From NCBI GenBank assembly GCA_947174215.1, contig CAMWIB010000083.1, positions 1 to 5,541 of the forward strand: a stretch of 5,541 nucleotides of DNA, given 5' to 3'. The notes beneath the pieces are model-generated. The model made no database searches. It saw nothing but the letters and a program-made list of their open reading frames with translations, and was not told where the DNA came from. Position 1 is the first letter of the stretch. Each line of letters opens with the position of its first letter. The stretch is from an uncultured Clostridia bacterium. Its GTDB lineage: Bacteria; Bacillota; Clostridia; Christensenellales; CAG-917. Shown piece by piece: positions 1-5,529 of the stretch. A program made the translations under genes and the position numbers.

Positions 1-2055
1 TTGATAAGCGGCTTTGGTTGCGTCGGCGATTCTTCCGACCTTCTTGCTGTCGCCAATGACGATGGGGTCTATACCTTGCTCTTTAAGAGAGGATACGACC
101 ATAGCGTTTGGTCTTGAACCAAGCGACAGCACAACCGTGTCAGTGCTTATCGACGTCTGCTTGTTCGTCTTTGTGTCGGATACAACTATGCCGTCGTCAT
201 TTATTGCGATAAGCTTCTTGCCCGTCATAAACGTTGTGTTCGCATTCTTTAATTTGGGCAGAATATCGTCCTTATGTTGCATCCACGTCCCGGGCGCGAT
301 TTCATTTGCCATTTCAACGATAGTGACGGTGTTTCCTTGTTCGGTAAGGTAGTGCGCGGTTTCAAGTCCCGTCATACCCGAGCCGATAACTGCGACGCGC
401 TTGTTTTCAAGCACGACCTTCTTAGACAAAATATCTTCAAACGTATAAACCTTTCCGGGAGAGCAGTTACCGTCAAACTTCGGCTTTATCGGGTTACTGC
501 CGCTTGCGACGATAACCTTATACGGATTAAGCTCCTTTATCAGTGCGGGAGTTGCGACTGTGTTAAGAAGAATTTCTACGCCGCTTTCCTTGCACGCATT
601 CACTGCGTCCTCGATAAACCAAGCGGTCTTGCCCTTCTTAGGCGGAGCAGCGGCGAGGTTTATCTGACCGCCTGCGACCTCGCTTTTTTCGATAAGGGTT
701 ACGTTAAATCCGCGCTTTGCAAGTATTTCACTCGCTACGAGTCCCGCAGGACCTGCGCCGATAACTACAATTTTTCTGCCGTTTCCGTCGCATACGAGTT
801 CCTCGCCTTCGTGTCCTACGAACGGGTTCACGGAGCATTCGCCGTGCGAGCCGATATAGGCGTTATTCTGCATAGACTCTATACAGTTAAGACAGCAAAT
901 GCAACGCTTTATAGTACCCGTACCCGAGAGCGACTTGCTTGCCCAATAGGGGTCGGCAATCTGCGGTCTGCCAAGGGATACGAAATCCTGTACGCCTTCT
1001 TTAAGCTGTTCCTCTGCCTGCTCGGGCGACCTTATAAGATTCGCCGCCATAACGGGGATAGATACGGCGTCCTTAATTGCCTTTGCCATATACTTACGCC
1101 AGCCCGGCGCAAAGGAAACGGGTTCAAGCCAGTAGTTAAACGTATCGTAGCCCGCAGATGAAACGTCGATTGCGTCCGCACCGTTCGCCTCCAAAATCTT
1201 GGCAATCTTTACGCCCTCGGTCAAATCATATCCTTTACCTTTTTGTCCTATCATAGCGTAGCATTCATCCGCACTGAGTCTTACAACCACGGGGAAATCT
1301 TTGCCGCAGGTCTTTTTTATGCCGCGCAGTACGTTGACGAGGAAGCGGGTACGGTTTTCAAGGCTTCCGCCGTATTCGTCCTTTCGCATATTGGTGTTCG
1401 GGCTTAAAAACTGCTGGAAGAGGTAGCCGTGAGCAGAGTGAAGCTCAACGCCGTCACAGCCTGACTTTTTTACTCTGAGCGCCGCTTCTATAAACTGCTT
1501 TTCAAGCTGCTTAATTTCCTTATGGCGTAAAGCGCGTACCTTGCCGCCTGCAAAGTAGGCAGGTTCGCATTTAGAGGGGGCAACGCTGCTTGGTGCAATA
1601 TTCTTTCTGATAAGAGTAGGTCCGATTTTGGGCGTGAGCTTGTACAGCATTTTTCCGTATCCGCCCTTAGTCAGTTTTTCAAGCTTTATGCTAAGAGGTA
1701 CGGTGCCTACGAGCAAACCTATATTCTGTCTGCCGGGGTGGTGCAACTGCACGAATATTTTCGCGCCGTGCTTATGTATGCGGTTTGCAAGCTCGCGCAA
1801 AGACTCGATATGGTAATCGTGGCTTGCGGCAAGCTGAGCAAACGCGGCAGAGCCTGTTTTATCGTTTACTCTCGTGATTTCGGTCATAATAAGACCTGTG
1901 CCGCCTTTTGCGCGCTCCTCGTAGTAGTTCAGCAGTTTTTCGGTTACACAGCCGTCAAATTTGCCGAAGCCCATAAGCATAGGCGGAAGAACGATTCTGT
2001 TTTTAATTTCACAACTGCCTATTTTCATAGGACTTTGCATAATTTCGTAACTCAT
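1..2055 (-). CDS. OYE/2,4-dienoyl-CoA reductase-like FMN/Fe-S/FAD NADH:flavin oxidoreductase (3' end cut by window edge)
   Basis: The frame reads 685 codons from the ATG at 2055 without a stop and leaves the window. By comparison with FadH/BaiCD-type proteins, only about 10-20 C-terminal residues are missing. Domain 1 (about 1-370) is an FMN TIM barrel with QLHHPGRQ at 103-110, AHGY at 208-211 (Y211 matches the catalytic Tyr166 of E. coli FadH), LSPNTNMR at 217-224 and EYGGS at 227-231. Cysteines at 385, 388, 391 and 407 (plus 387) should bind a 4Fe-4S cluster. Domain 2 starts with an FAD-binding GAGPAG at 433-438 and holds a second nucleotide fold, GSGMTG at 558-563, followed by E581, which suggests NADH. 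Family members pass electrons from NAD(P)H through FAD and Fe-S to FMN to reduce an activated C=C bond in the cytoplasm. Residues 111-156 form an insertion absent from FadH. GGAG at 2065-2068, inside the end of the SDR gene, supports this start. The substrate is not known. Confidence 0.93.
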   Translation of the reverse strand, partial: MSYEIMQSPMKIGSCEIKNRIVLPPMLMGFGKFDGCVTEKLLNYYEERAKGGTGLIMTEITRVNDKTGSAAFAQLAASHDYHIESLRELANRIHKHGAKIFVQLHHPGRQNIGLLVGTVPLSIKLEKLTKGGYGKMLYKLTPKIGPTLIRKNIAPSSVAPSKCEPAYFAGGKVRALRHKEIKQLEKQFIEAALRVKKSGCDGVELHSAHGYLFQQFLSPNTNMRKDEYGGSLENRTRFLVNVLRGIKKTCGKDFPVVVRLSADECYAMIGQKGKGYDLTEGVKIAKILEANGADAIDVSSAGYDTFNYWLEPVSFAPGWRKYMAKAIKDAVSIPVMAANLIRSPEQAEEQLKEGVQDFVSLGRPQIADPYWASKSLSGTGTIKRCICCLNCIESMQNNAYIGSHGECSVNPFVGHEGEELVCDGNGRKIVVIGAGPAGLVASEILAKRGFNVTLIEKSEVAGGQINLAAAPPKKGKTAWFIEDAVNACKESGVEILLNTVATPALIKELNPYKVIVASGSNPIKPKFDGNCSPGKVYTFEDILSKKVVLENKRVAVIGSGMTGLETAHYLTEQGNTVTIVEMANEIAPGTWMQHKDDILPKLKNANTTFMTGKKLIAINDDGIVVSDTKTNKQTSISTDTVVLSLGSRPNAMVVSSLKEQGIDPIVIGDSKKVGRIADATKAAYQ

Positions 2056-2056
2056 A

Positions 2057-2839
2057 TTACTTTACTCCGTGTGCCGCTTTTTGCTTGAACTCGTTGAATT
2101 TTCTCTTTTCAAGCGCCCAATACATAGTCCTTACGCATGGGAAGAATTTCATAAGCACCTTTGCGAAGCCGAATAGGGCGCAGGGGCTTACCGTCTTTTT
2201 GCGCTTCTCTATGCCTTTTACCATCTTCTTCGCAACGACGGTTGGCTTTTGTACGGGGAATGGCTTTCTGAATTCAATCTCGTTCGCCGCCTTAAAGAAT
2301 CCCGTATCGGTTGCGACAGGGTAGAGGCAGGTGAGCTGAATGTTTTTGGGAAGCTCTAAGCGCAAGCCCTCCTGAAAACCTTGCATAGCAAACTTTGACG
2401 CGCTATACACCGTGAAGCCGGGCATAGCCATAGTTCCGATAGCCGAAACGGTGATAGCAAATACGCCTTTTCTGCCGTTGAGATATTTGCGATATTTTTG
2501 ATAGGAGTAAATGGGAGAGTAGACGTTTGTTTCAAACATTCTTGAAACTCTGTCCCAATCCACGTAGTTAAACTCCTCGTAATACGGATAACCCGCATTC
2601 GCATAGAAAATATCTATCGAGCCTAACTTTTCAAGCGCAACCTCAAATATTTCGTCAACGGCTTCCTTTGTGGATACGTCTTTTTGCAGAACGAATATGC
2701 TGTCGCTCTCGTACTTTTTCAAAACATCTACGTTCTTGTCTACGCAGAGCATTTTGTTGTCTTTGTAGAGCAGCTTAAACACTTCAAGTCCGATTCCCGA
2801 GTTAGCGCCTGTCAGCACGATAGTTTTACCTTTTATCAT
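2057..2839 (-). CDS. Classical short-chain dehydrogenase/reductase (SDR), 260 aa
   Basis: This is a NAD(P)-dependent oxidoreductase of the classical SDR family, which interconverts alcohols and ketones; the substrate is unknown. Visible motifs are the nucleotide-binding TGANSGIG at 10-17, NAG at 81-83, the structural N105, catalytic S132 (VSAIG), and Y145-x3-K149 (YSASK). D34 at the end of the second strand suggests NAD(H) over NADP(H) (inference). PVATDTGF at 174-181 replaces the usual PG.v.T segment. The C-terminal 45 residues are rich in Lys, Phe and Arg (about 217-250) and could form an amphipathic, membrane-touching helix, as in some lipid- or sterol-acting SDRs. The length is typical (about 250-270). 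The start at 2839 is chosen because GGAGG (2845-2849) lies five bases upstream and the family N-terminus (IKGKTIVLTGA) begins there. The open frame continues upstream, but it runs through the promoter and a tRNA gene. The stop is one base before the OYE-type gene. Confidence 0.95.
   Translation of the reverse strand: MIKGKTIVLTGANSGIGLEVFKLLYKDNKMLCVDKNVDVLKKYESDSIFVLQKDVSTKEAVDEIFEVALEKLGSIDIFYANAGYPYYEEFNYVDWDRVSRMFETNVYSPIYSYQKYRKYLNGRKGVFAITVSAIGTMAMPGFTVYSASKFAMQGFQEGLRLELPKNIQLTCLYPVATDTGFFKAANEIEFRKPFPVQKPTVVAKKMVKGIEKRKKTVSPCALFGFAKVLMKFFPCVRTMYWALEKRKFNEFKQKAAHGVK
2065..2068 (-). promoter_or_regulatory. Ribosome binding site of the OYE-type gene, inside the SDR gene
   Basis: GGAG lies nine bases before the ATG at 2055, within the last codons of the SDR gene. 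With TAA and ATG one base apart, ribosomes ending the SDR can restart directly, so the two proteins are probably made in a coupled way. Confidence 0.75.
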
Positions 2840-2844
2840 AGTTT

Positions 2845-2849
2845 CCTCC
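2845..2849 (-). promoter_or_regulatory. Ribosome binding site fixing the SDR start
   Basis: A perfect GGAGG sits five bases before the ATG at 2839. It decides the start against the longer open frame, which would have to be translated from inside tRNA-Leu(UAG). Confidence 0.85.
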
Positions 2850-2902
2850 CTCGTTTTAATTAAAAATAAAACGCCTTCAACAATATAATTTTGTTTTTGT
2901 AC

Positions 2903-2944
2903 ATTATAACATAAATATATAGTACTTGCTATATCTATAATCAA
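2903..2944 (-). promoter_or_regulatory. Probable sigma-A promoter(s) of the SDR-OYE operon
   Basis: Read on the minus strand, an extended -10 TGTTATAAT occupies 2911-2903, with a weak -35 (TAGCAA, 2931-2926) 17 bases before TATAAT. This gives a leader of about 55 bases. An overlapping alternative is TTGATT (2944-2939), a 17-base spacer and TATATA (2921-2916). The extended -10 makes the first the better choice. Prediction from sequence only. Confidence 0.65.
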
Positions 2945-3050
2945 TAAAAAAGTAATATTTTGGGGTTTGCAAAATTTATAGCAAAGCAGACGCGTAAAAA
3001 ATGAGTAGTTTATTATAAGTGAATAGTTAAGAGTGAATAGTGAAAAAGTA
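2945..3050. other. AT-rich intergenic stretch with a short inverted repeat and a 14-base repeat
   Basis: No gene is seen between the operon promoter and the tRNA-Leu(UAG) terminator. TTTGC (2966-2970) and GCAAA (2981-2985) form a small inverted repeat upstream of the operon promoter that could be an operator, though it may be chance. At 3018-3045 there are two imperfect 14-base copies, each starting AGTGAATAG. Confidence 0.5.
3018..3045. repeat. Two imperfect 14-base tandem units (AGTGAATAG...)
   Basis: The nonamer AGTGAATAG occurs at 3018-3026 and again at 3032-3040, a period of 14 bases, followed by GTGAAAAAG. The tract lies just past the tRNA-Leu(UAG) terminator. Similar GTGA/GAGTAA-rich words recur at 3586-3611 and, on the other strand, around 4070-4118, which suggests a degenerate dispersed repeat. 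Confidence 0.5.
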
Positions 3051-3077
3051 AAAAGGCATATCTTCCGATATGCCTTT

Positions 3078-3078
<1 letters not shown>
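3051..3078 (-). terminator. Rho-independent terminator of tRNA-Leu(UAG)
   Basis: A perfect 12-base-pair stem (3051-3062 with 3067-3078) encloses a four-base loop. On the minus strand it is followed by a T-rich run (TTTTTACTTTTT, counting the stem end). The stem begins at the last base of the encoded CCA, so tRNA and terminator share base 3078. Confidence 0.88.
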
Positions 3079-3160
<82 letters not shown>

Positions 3161-3168
3161 GTAAGCAT

Positions 3169-3196
3169 ATTATAGCATAAATTTGAAAAGTGTAAA
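3169..3196 (-). promoter_or_regulatory. Sigma-A promoter of tRNA-Leu(UAG)
   Basis: On the minus strand TTTACA (3196-3191) and TATAAT (3174-3169) are 16 bases apart, with an extended TGC just before the -10. The tRNA begins eight bases past the -10, so the 5' leader is very short. Confidence 0.8.
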
Positions 3197-3311
3197 GCAA
3201 TATCGGCACTGATTTGAGCCAAATTAGTAGGTATAAAGCTTGACATACTGTGTATTTCTACAAAAAATTTGCTATATTCACAAAAATATGTTACAAACCA
3301 TAAAAAAATTG

Positions 3312-3340
3312 TTGCTTTTTTAGATAAGATTTGGTATAGT
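3312..3340 (+). promoter_or_regulatory. Sigma-A promoter of the tRNA-Gly/tRNA-Cys unit
   Basis: TTGCTT (3312-3317), a 17-base spacer and TATAGT (3335-3340) with an extended TGG lie ten bases before tRNA-Gly. The 3161-3350 intergenic region therefore holds two divergent tRNA promoters. No gene is seen there. A perfect TTGACA at 3240-3245 has no matching -10 at the right distance. Confidence 0.78.
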
Positions 3341-3350
3341 ATCAATGTTC

Positions 3351-3425
3351 GCGGGAGTGACTCAGTGGTAGAGTGTCACCTTGCCAAGGTGAAAGTCGCG
3401 GGTCCGAATCCCGTCTCCCGCTCCA
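3351..3425 (+). tRNA. tRNA-Gly(GCC), CCA encoded, with unusual T-loop
   Basis: The acceptor GCGGGAG/CTCCCGC is perfect, followed by discriminator T and CCA. The D-arm ACTC-AGTGGTA-GAGT keeps both loop Gs. The anticodon arm TCACC-TTGCCAA-GGTGA gives GCC, which reads GGC/GGU glycine codons. The T-loop reads TCCGAAT, so position 55 (base 3404) is C where nearly all tRNAs, including the other three here, have U for pseudouridine. The stems are intact and there is a good promoter, so it is probably expressed. Whether it is fully proteinogenic cannot be told from sequence. Confidence 0.96.
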
Positions 3426-3429
3426 ATAC

Positions 3430-3504
3430 GGCACCATAGCCAAGTGGTAAGGCAAAGGTCTGCAAAACCTTCACTCTCCAGTTCAAATCTGGATGGTGCC
3501 TCCA
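3430..3504 (+). tRNA. tRNA-Cys(GCA), CCA encoded
   Basis: The acceptor GGCACCA/TGGTGCC is followed by discriminator U, as expected for cysteine, and then CCA. The anticodon arm AAGGT-CTGCAAA-ACCTT gives GCA. The T-arm TCCAG-TTCAAAT-CTGGA is canonical. It lies four bases after tRNA-Gly and shares its promoter. Confidence 0.97.
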
Positions 3505-3507
3505 AAG

Positions 3508-3540
3508 CAAGGGCGGTACTCGTGTACCGCCTTTGTTGTA
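3508..3540 (+). terminator. Terminator-like hairpin after tRNA-Cys
   Basis: A 12-pair stem (3508-3519 with 3524-3535, one G-T pair, GC-rich core GGCGGTAC) encloses the loop TCGT. The following tract TTTGTTGT is only moderately T-rich, so termination may be partial. Confidence 0.75.
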
Positions 3541-3694
3541 AGAATCAATACGTTGACGGCTGATACGTTGCGCGATATCTGCGGTGAAGAGTAAGTTTCA
3601 GTGATGAGTAAATTTATTTCTTCTGCGAAGTAAATATAAAATATAAAAAATTCTCGCTATTTTATCGCATTTATGCTAAGATAATTAAAAACAC
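3541..3694. other. Intergenic stretch between tRNA-Cys and tRNA-Leu(UAA)
   Basis: No gene is seen. ATACGTTG occurs twice (3548-3555 and 3563-3570). A nine-pair hairpin (3612-3620 with 3627-3635, one G-T pair) lies in a GAGTAA/GTGATGAG-rich tract. The right end carries the probable promoter of tRNA-Leu(UAA). Confidence 0.5.
3654..3682 (+). promoter_or_regulatory. Probable promoter of tRNA-Leu(UAA)
   Basis: An extended -10, TGCTAAGAT, ends at 3682, twelve bases before the tRNA. The -35 at 17-base spacing is poor (TCGCTA, 3654-3659). Readthrough past the tRNA-Cys hairpin could add to expression. Confidence 0.55.
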
Positions 3695-3780
3695 GCCGGT
3701 GTGGCGGAATGGCAGACGCATGGGACTTAAAATCCCAAGTCAGCAATGGCGTGTGGGTTCGAGTCCCACCACCGGCACCA
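3695..3780 (+). tRNA. tRNA-Leu(UAA), CCA encoded
   Basis: This is an 86-base class II tRNA. The acceptor GCCGGTG/CACCGGC is perfect, then discriminator A and CCA. The anticodon arm TGGGA-CTTAAAA-TCCCA gives anticodon TAA, which reads UUA/UUG. It has a long variable arm, and its T-arm GTGGG-TTCGAGT-CCCAC is perfect. Unlike the minus-strand tRNA-Leu, it shows no stem defects. Confidence 0.97.
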
Positions 3781-3785
3781 ACGAG

Positions 3786-3821
3786 AAAACAATCTTGCGT
3801 AATCCGTAGGATTGTTTTTTT
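3786..3821 (+). terminator. Rho-independent terminator of tRNA-Leu(UAA)
   Basis: AAAACAATC (3786-3794) pairs with GATTGTTTT (3810-3818) around a 15-base loop, and the T-run continues through 3821. The stem is AT-rich. Its left arm can alternatively pair with 3885-3896. Confidence 0.72.
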
Positions 3822-3896
3822 ATTGCATTTTTTTCGTGCTTGCACGAATGAAAAATTTCAATAAAAATATACGCACGAAGTGCGGCAAGATTGTTT
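3787..3896. repeat. Long imperfect inverted repeat after tRNA-Leu(UAA)
   Basis: A perfect 12-base outer pair (AAACAATCTTGC at 3787-3798 with its complement at 3885-3896) surrounds a nine-base pair (3817-3825 with 3859-3867) and a central palindrome TTCGTGC-TT-GCACGAA (3833-3848). A further small hairpin, GCAC-GAA-GTGC, lies at 3873-3883. Nested symmetry of this kind resembles a non-coding MITE/REP-type element or a bidirectional terminator. No coding capacity is seen. Confidence 0.55.
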
Positions 3897-3902
3897 GCGA
3901 GT

Positions 3903-3940
3903 GCCAGTAGGTGGTATAAGCGAAGCGAGATACCACTGGC
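3903..3940. repeat. Hairpin GCCA..GTGGTAT / ATACCAC-TGGC
   Basis: GCCA (3903-3906) and GTGGTAT (3911-3917) pair with ATACCACTGGC (3930-3940), with a four-base bulge. The loop carries the words AAGCGAAGCG. It lies directly beside the larger inverted repeat and may belong to the same element. No T-run follows, so it is not a classical terminator. Confidence 0.5.
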
Positions 3941-4118
3941 TAAGTAATACGAAAAAAGAAGAAGTGAGGTGTGAGTACTTTGCGCCGATAGATATATATA
4001 GTGTTTCACGCTAAATAAATAAAATCGACAAATCGTATAGTGATTTGTCGATTTTACTTACGTTTATTAGTTTTTCACTCTAAGCGATGATTCATTTGTC
4101 TATTTAATGAATTACTCG
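3941..4118. other. Intergenic remainder between the hairpin element and the GGR-like gene
   Basis: Apart from the terminator at 4021-4055, this stretch holds a weak seven-pair hairpin (4090-4096 with 4106-4112) and an AT-rich tract whose minus strand contains GAGTGAAAAAC and GAGTAATTC, like the degenerate repeats elsewhere. Short open frames here lack a ribosome site and I do not regard them as genes. Confidence 0.5.
4021..4055 (-). terminator. Terminator of the geranylgeranyl-reductase-like gene
   Basis: A perfect 14-pair stem (4021-4034 with 4042-4055) encloses a seven-base loop, 63 bases past the stop codon. On the minus strand it is followed by ATTTATTTA, a T-rich tail. The A/T-flanked symmetry may let it act in both directions. 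Confidence 0.82.
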
Positions 4119-5516
4119 TTATTTGCTTATTTTTTTGATGATAGCGGGGTCGCAGGTGTCAATCGCAGAGCCGATTTCTTTCCAGAGTGCGTCGGCTTTG
4201 GTTTTCCAGACAGGGAAGTCTGCGGGAGTCTTGGGATAGTCGTCGTAAAGCTTACCGACCTTCGTGCTTTGGTTCAGACCTTTGAGAATGCGCTTAACGG
4301 TGGACACTTTGATTTTGCCGCAGAGTATTCCTTTTATAATGCCGCCCACGATGCCCATGATATCTTTTCCGTTGAGGACAAAACCGGAGTTTGCGCCGCC
4401 GAGTATTTTCTGGCTGAATACGACGTCGTGCTTAAACATATATTCGCCTTCGTCAAAGCTGGTGGCGATGACGCCGTACAGCAACGGACGAAGTGAGTCA
4501 AAGTCCTTGCCTTGTTTTTTCATATAGAGCGTGTTGATGCTCCACATCTTTTCTTTGGTCAGGAAGTCGTCTGATTTGAGTAGCTTGGATATGACGTCAA
4601 CGGCAATCTGACCGAGTACGAGAGAGGACGTACAACCCTCGCCGCACGTAGGCTTTGTGATGCACGCCGAGTCGCCGATAGCGATAAAGCCGTCATCTAC
4701 GAATGAATAAATTGACCTCTTGTATGGCGTCAGACCTCTTTCGATTTTTTCGACGGTGAACTCGGGGCGCTTGACGTTTTTCATAAACTGGGATTTGAAC
4801 ACCTCTTCCGCATATGCGAATGAGTGCCCTGAGCCAATGCCGAGTATGGCGTCATAGCCTTTACCCGCGGGGGCAGACCACGATTTATAGTGCAGGAAGA
4901 ATCCGTCAAGACTTCTTGGGTCAAGCTGTTTGTCAAGATATTTGATATAGTACAGCACTACGAAGAGGATATCGCGTTCGGTTGTTTTGTCGGTATTTAC
5001 GACGGACGTAGAGGGCAGTTTCATTCTTGCGACGGCAGGTATACCGGAGCAGTCGGCAACGATTCTTGCAAAAGCCTCTTGCTCGCCGAACTCGGTGACG
5101 TACTTCGCGCCAATAACTCTGCCTTTTTCGTCAAAGAGGAGGTCCTTAAAGGACGCGCCGTAGATAATTTTCGCACCGTTTTGTTTTGCGCGTTCCGCCA
5201 TAAGCATAATATAGTCGTGCTTATGGAAGCCCACGGTGGGGAAGTCCTCGCCGCGTTTTGGATAATTGCCGTATGGCGACCACATCGGCGAGCCTTCAAA
5301 GCGGAACTCCCTTGCAGGATGCGACTCGTCGAGCTGGTCTAAGTTAAACTGAGCCATTTCTTCCGTACTCATGTGAAATATATCGTAGTCACGAGAAACG
5401 AATTCTGGCTTTTGTTTTTCCAAAACAAGCACCTTAAAACCTTGTTTTGCCATTTCATTGGCAAACCAGCAACCGGACGTTGACGCGCCGACAATCAAAA
5501 TGTCATATTTTTCCAT
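4119..5516 (-). CDS. FAD-dependent oxidoreductase, geranylgeranyl-reductase/FixC superfamily, 465 aa
   Basis: The protein begins with a Rossmann FAD-binding fold: DILIVGASTSG at 5-15, with GASTSG in place of the usual GxGxxG (G10, S12, G15 kept in register), and E33 as ribose ligand. A DCSG at 155-158 and GDSA..P..GEG at 281-294 match the second FAD-binding region of the group that includes geranylgeranyl reductases, FixC and aromatic hydroxylases. A degenerate form of the geranylgeranyl-reductase lipid-binding motif is visible: Y210, W213, P216 and then G226-I-G228. Relatives reduce isoprenoid C=C bonds or move electrons; the substrate here is unknown. No transmembrane segment, signal peptide or fused ferredoxin is evident. 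The length is slightly above the usual 390-450. AGGGGG (5524-5529) seven bases before the ATG fixes the start. The promoter lies outside the window. The gene has its own terminator and no visible partner gene. Confidence 0.88.
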   Translation of the reverse strand: MEKYDILIVGASTSGCWFANEMAKQGFKVLVLEKQKPEFVSRDYDIFHMSTEEMAQFNLDQLDESHPAREFRFEGSPMWSPYGNYPKRGEDFPTVGFHKHDYIMLMAERAKQNGAKIIYGASFKDLLFDEKGRVIGAKYVTEFGEQEAFARIVADCSGIPAVARMKLPSTSVVNTDKTTERDILFVVLYYIKYLDKQLDPRSLDGFFLHYKSWSAPAGKGYDAILGIGSGHSFAYAEEVFKSQFMKNVKRPEFTVEKIERGLTPYKRSIYSFVDDGFIAIGDSACITKPTCGEGCTSSLVLGQIAVDVISKLLKSDDFLTKEKMWSINTLYMKKQGKDFDSLRPLLYGVIATSFDEGEYMFKHDVVFSQKILGGANSGFVLNGKDIMGIVGGIIKGILCGKIKVSTVKRILKGLNQSTKVGKLYDDYPKTPADFPVWKTKADALWKEIGSAIDTCDPAIIKKISK

Positions 5517-5523
5517 TATAATT

Positions 5524-5529
5524 CCCCCT
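5524..5529 (-). promoter_or_regulatory. Ribosome binding site of the GGR-like gene
   Basis: AGGGGG on the minus strand, seven bases before the ATG at 5516, supports that start. Confidence 0.75.

Noticed and set aside
274..1161. Long plus-strand open frame (295 aa) opposite the OYE-type gene
   Set aside because: It is antisense to a well-supported enzyme, is Cys/Arg-rich without recognisable motifs, and has no ribosome site. It is a codon-composition shadow. The same applies to the frames at 14-352, 1628-2088, 2085-2324, 4107-4527 and 4890-5342.
2903..3050. Riboswitch or T-box leader before the SDR gene
   Set aside because: The predicted leader is only about 55-80 bases, AT-rich, and shows no conserved aptamer, T-box sequence or leader terminator.
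3240..3278. Perfect TTGACA (3240-3245) as a promoter toward tRNA-Gly
   Set aside because: The next good -10-like word (TATATT, 3273-3278) is 27 bases away and nothing suitable lies at 16-18. The promoter at 3312-3340 is better placed.
3768..3940. Short tRNA-end-like duplicate (ACCACCGGC at 3768-3776, ACCACTGGC at 3932-3940) as att sites of an integrated element
   Set aside because: It is only nine bases with one mismatch, encloses about 155 non-coding bases, and no integrase is present. Chance is likely.
3657..4009. Minus-strand small open frames over tRNA-Leu(UAA) and its downstream region
   Set aside because: Peptides such as GGTRTHTPLLTWDFKSHAS are the typical false translation of a tRNA gene read backwards. 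There are no ribosome sites.
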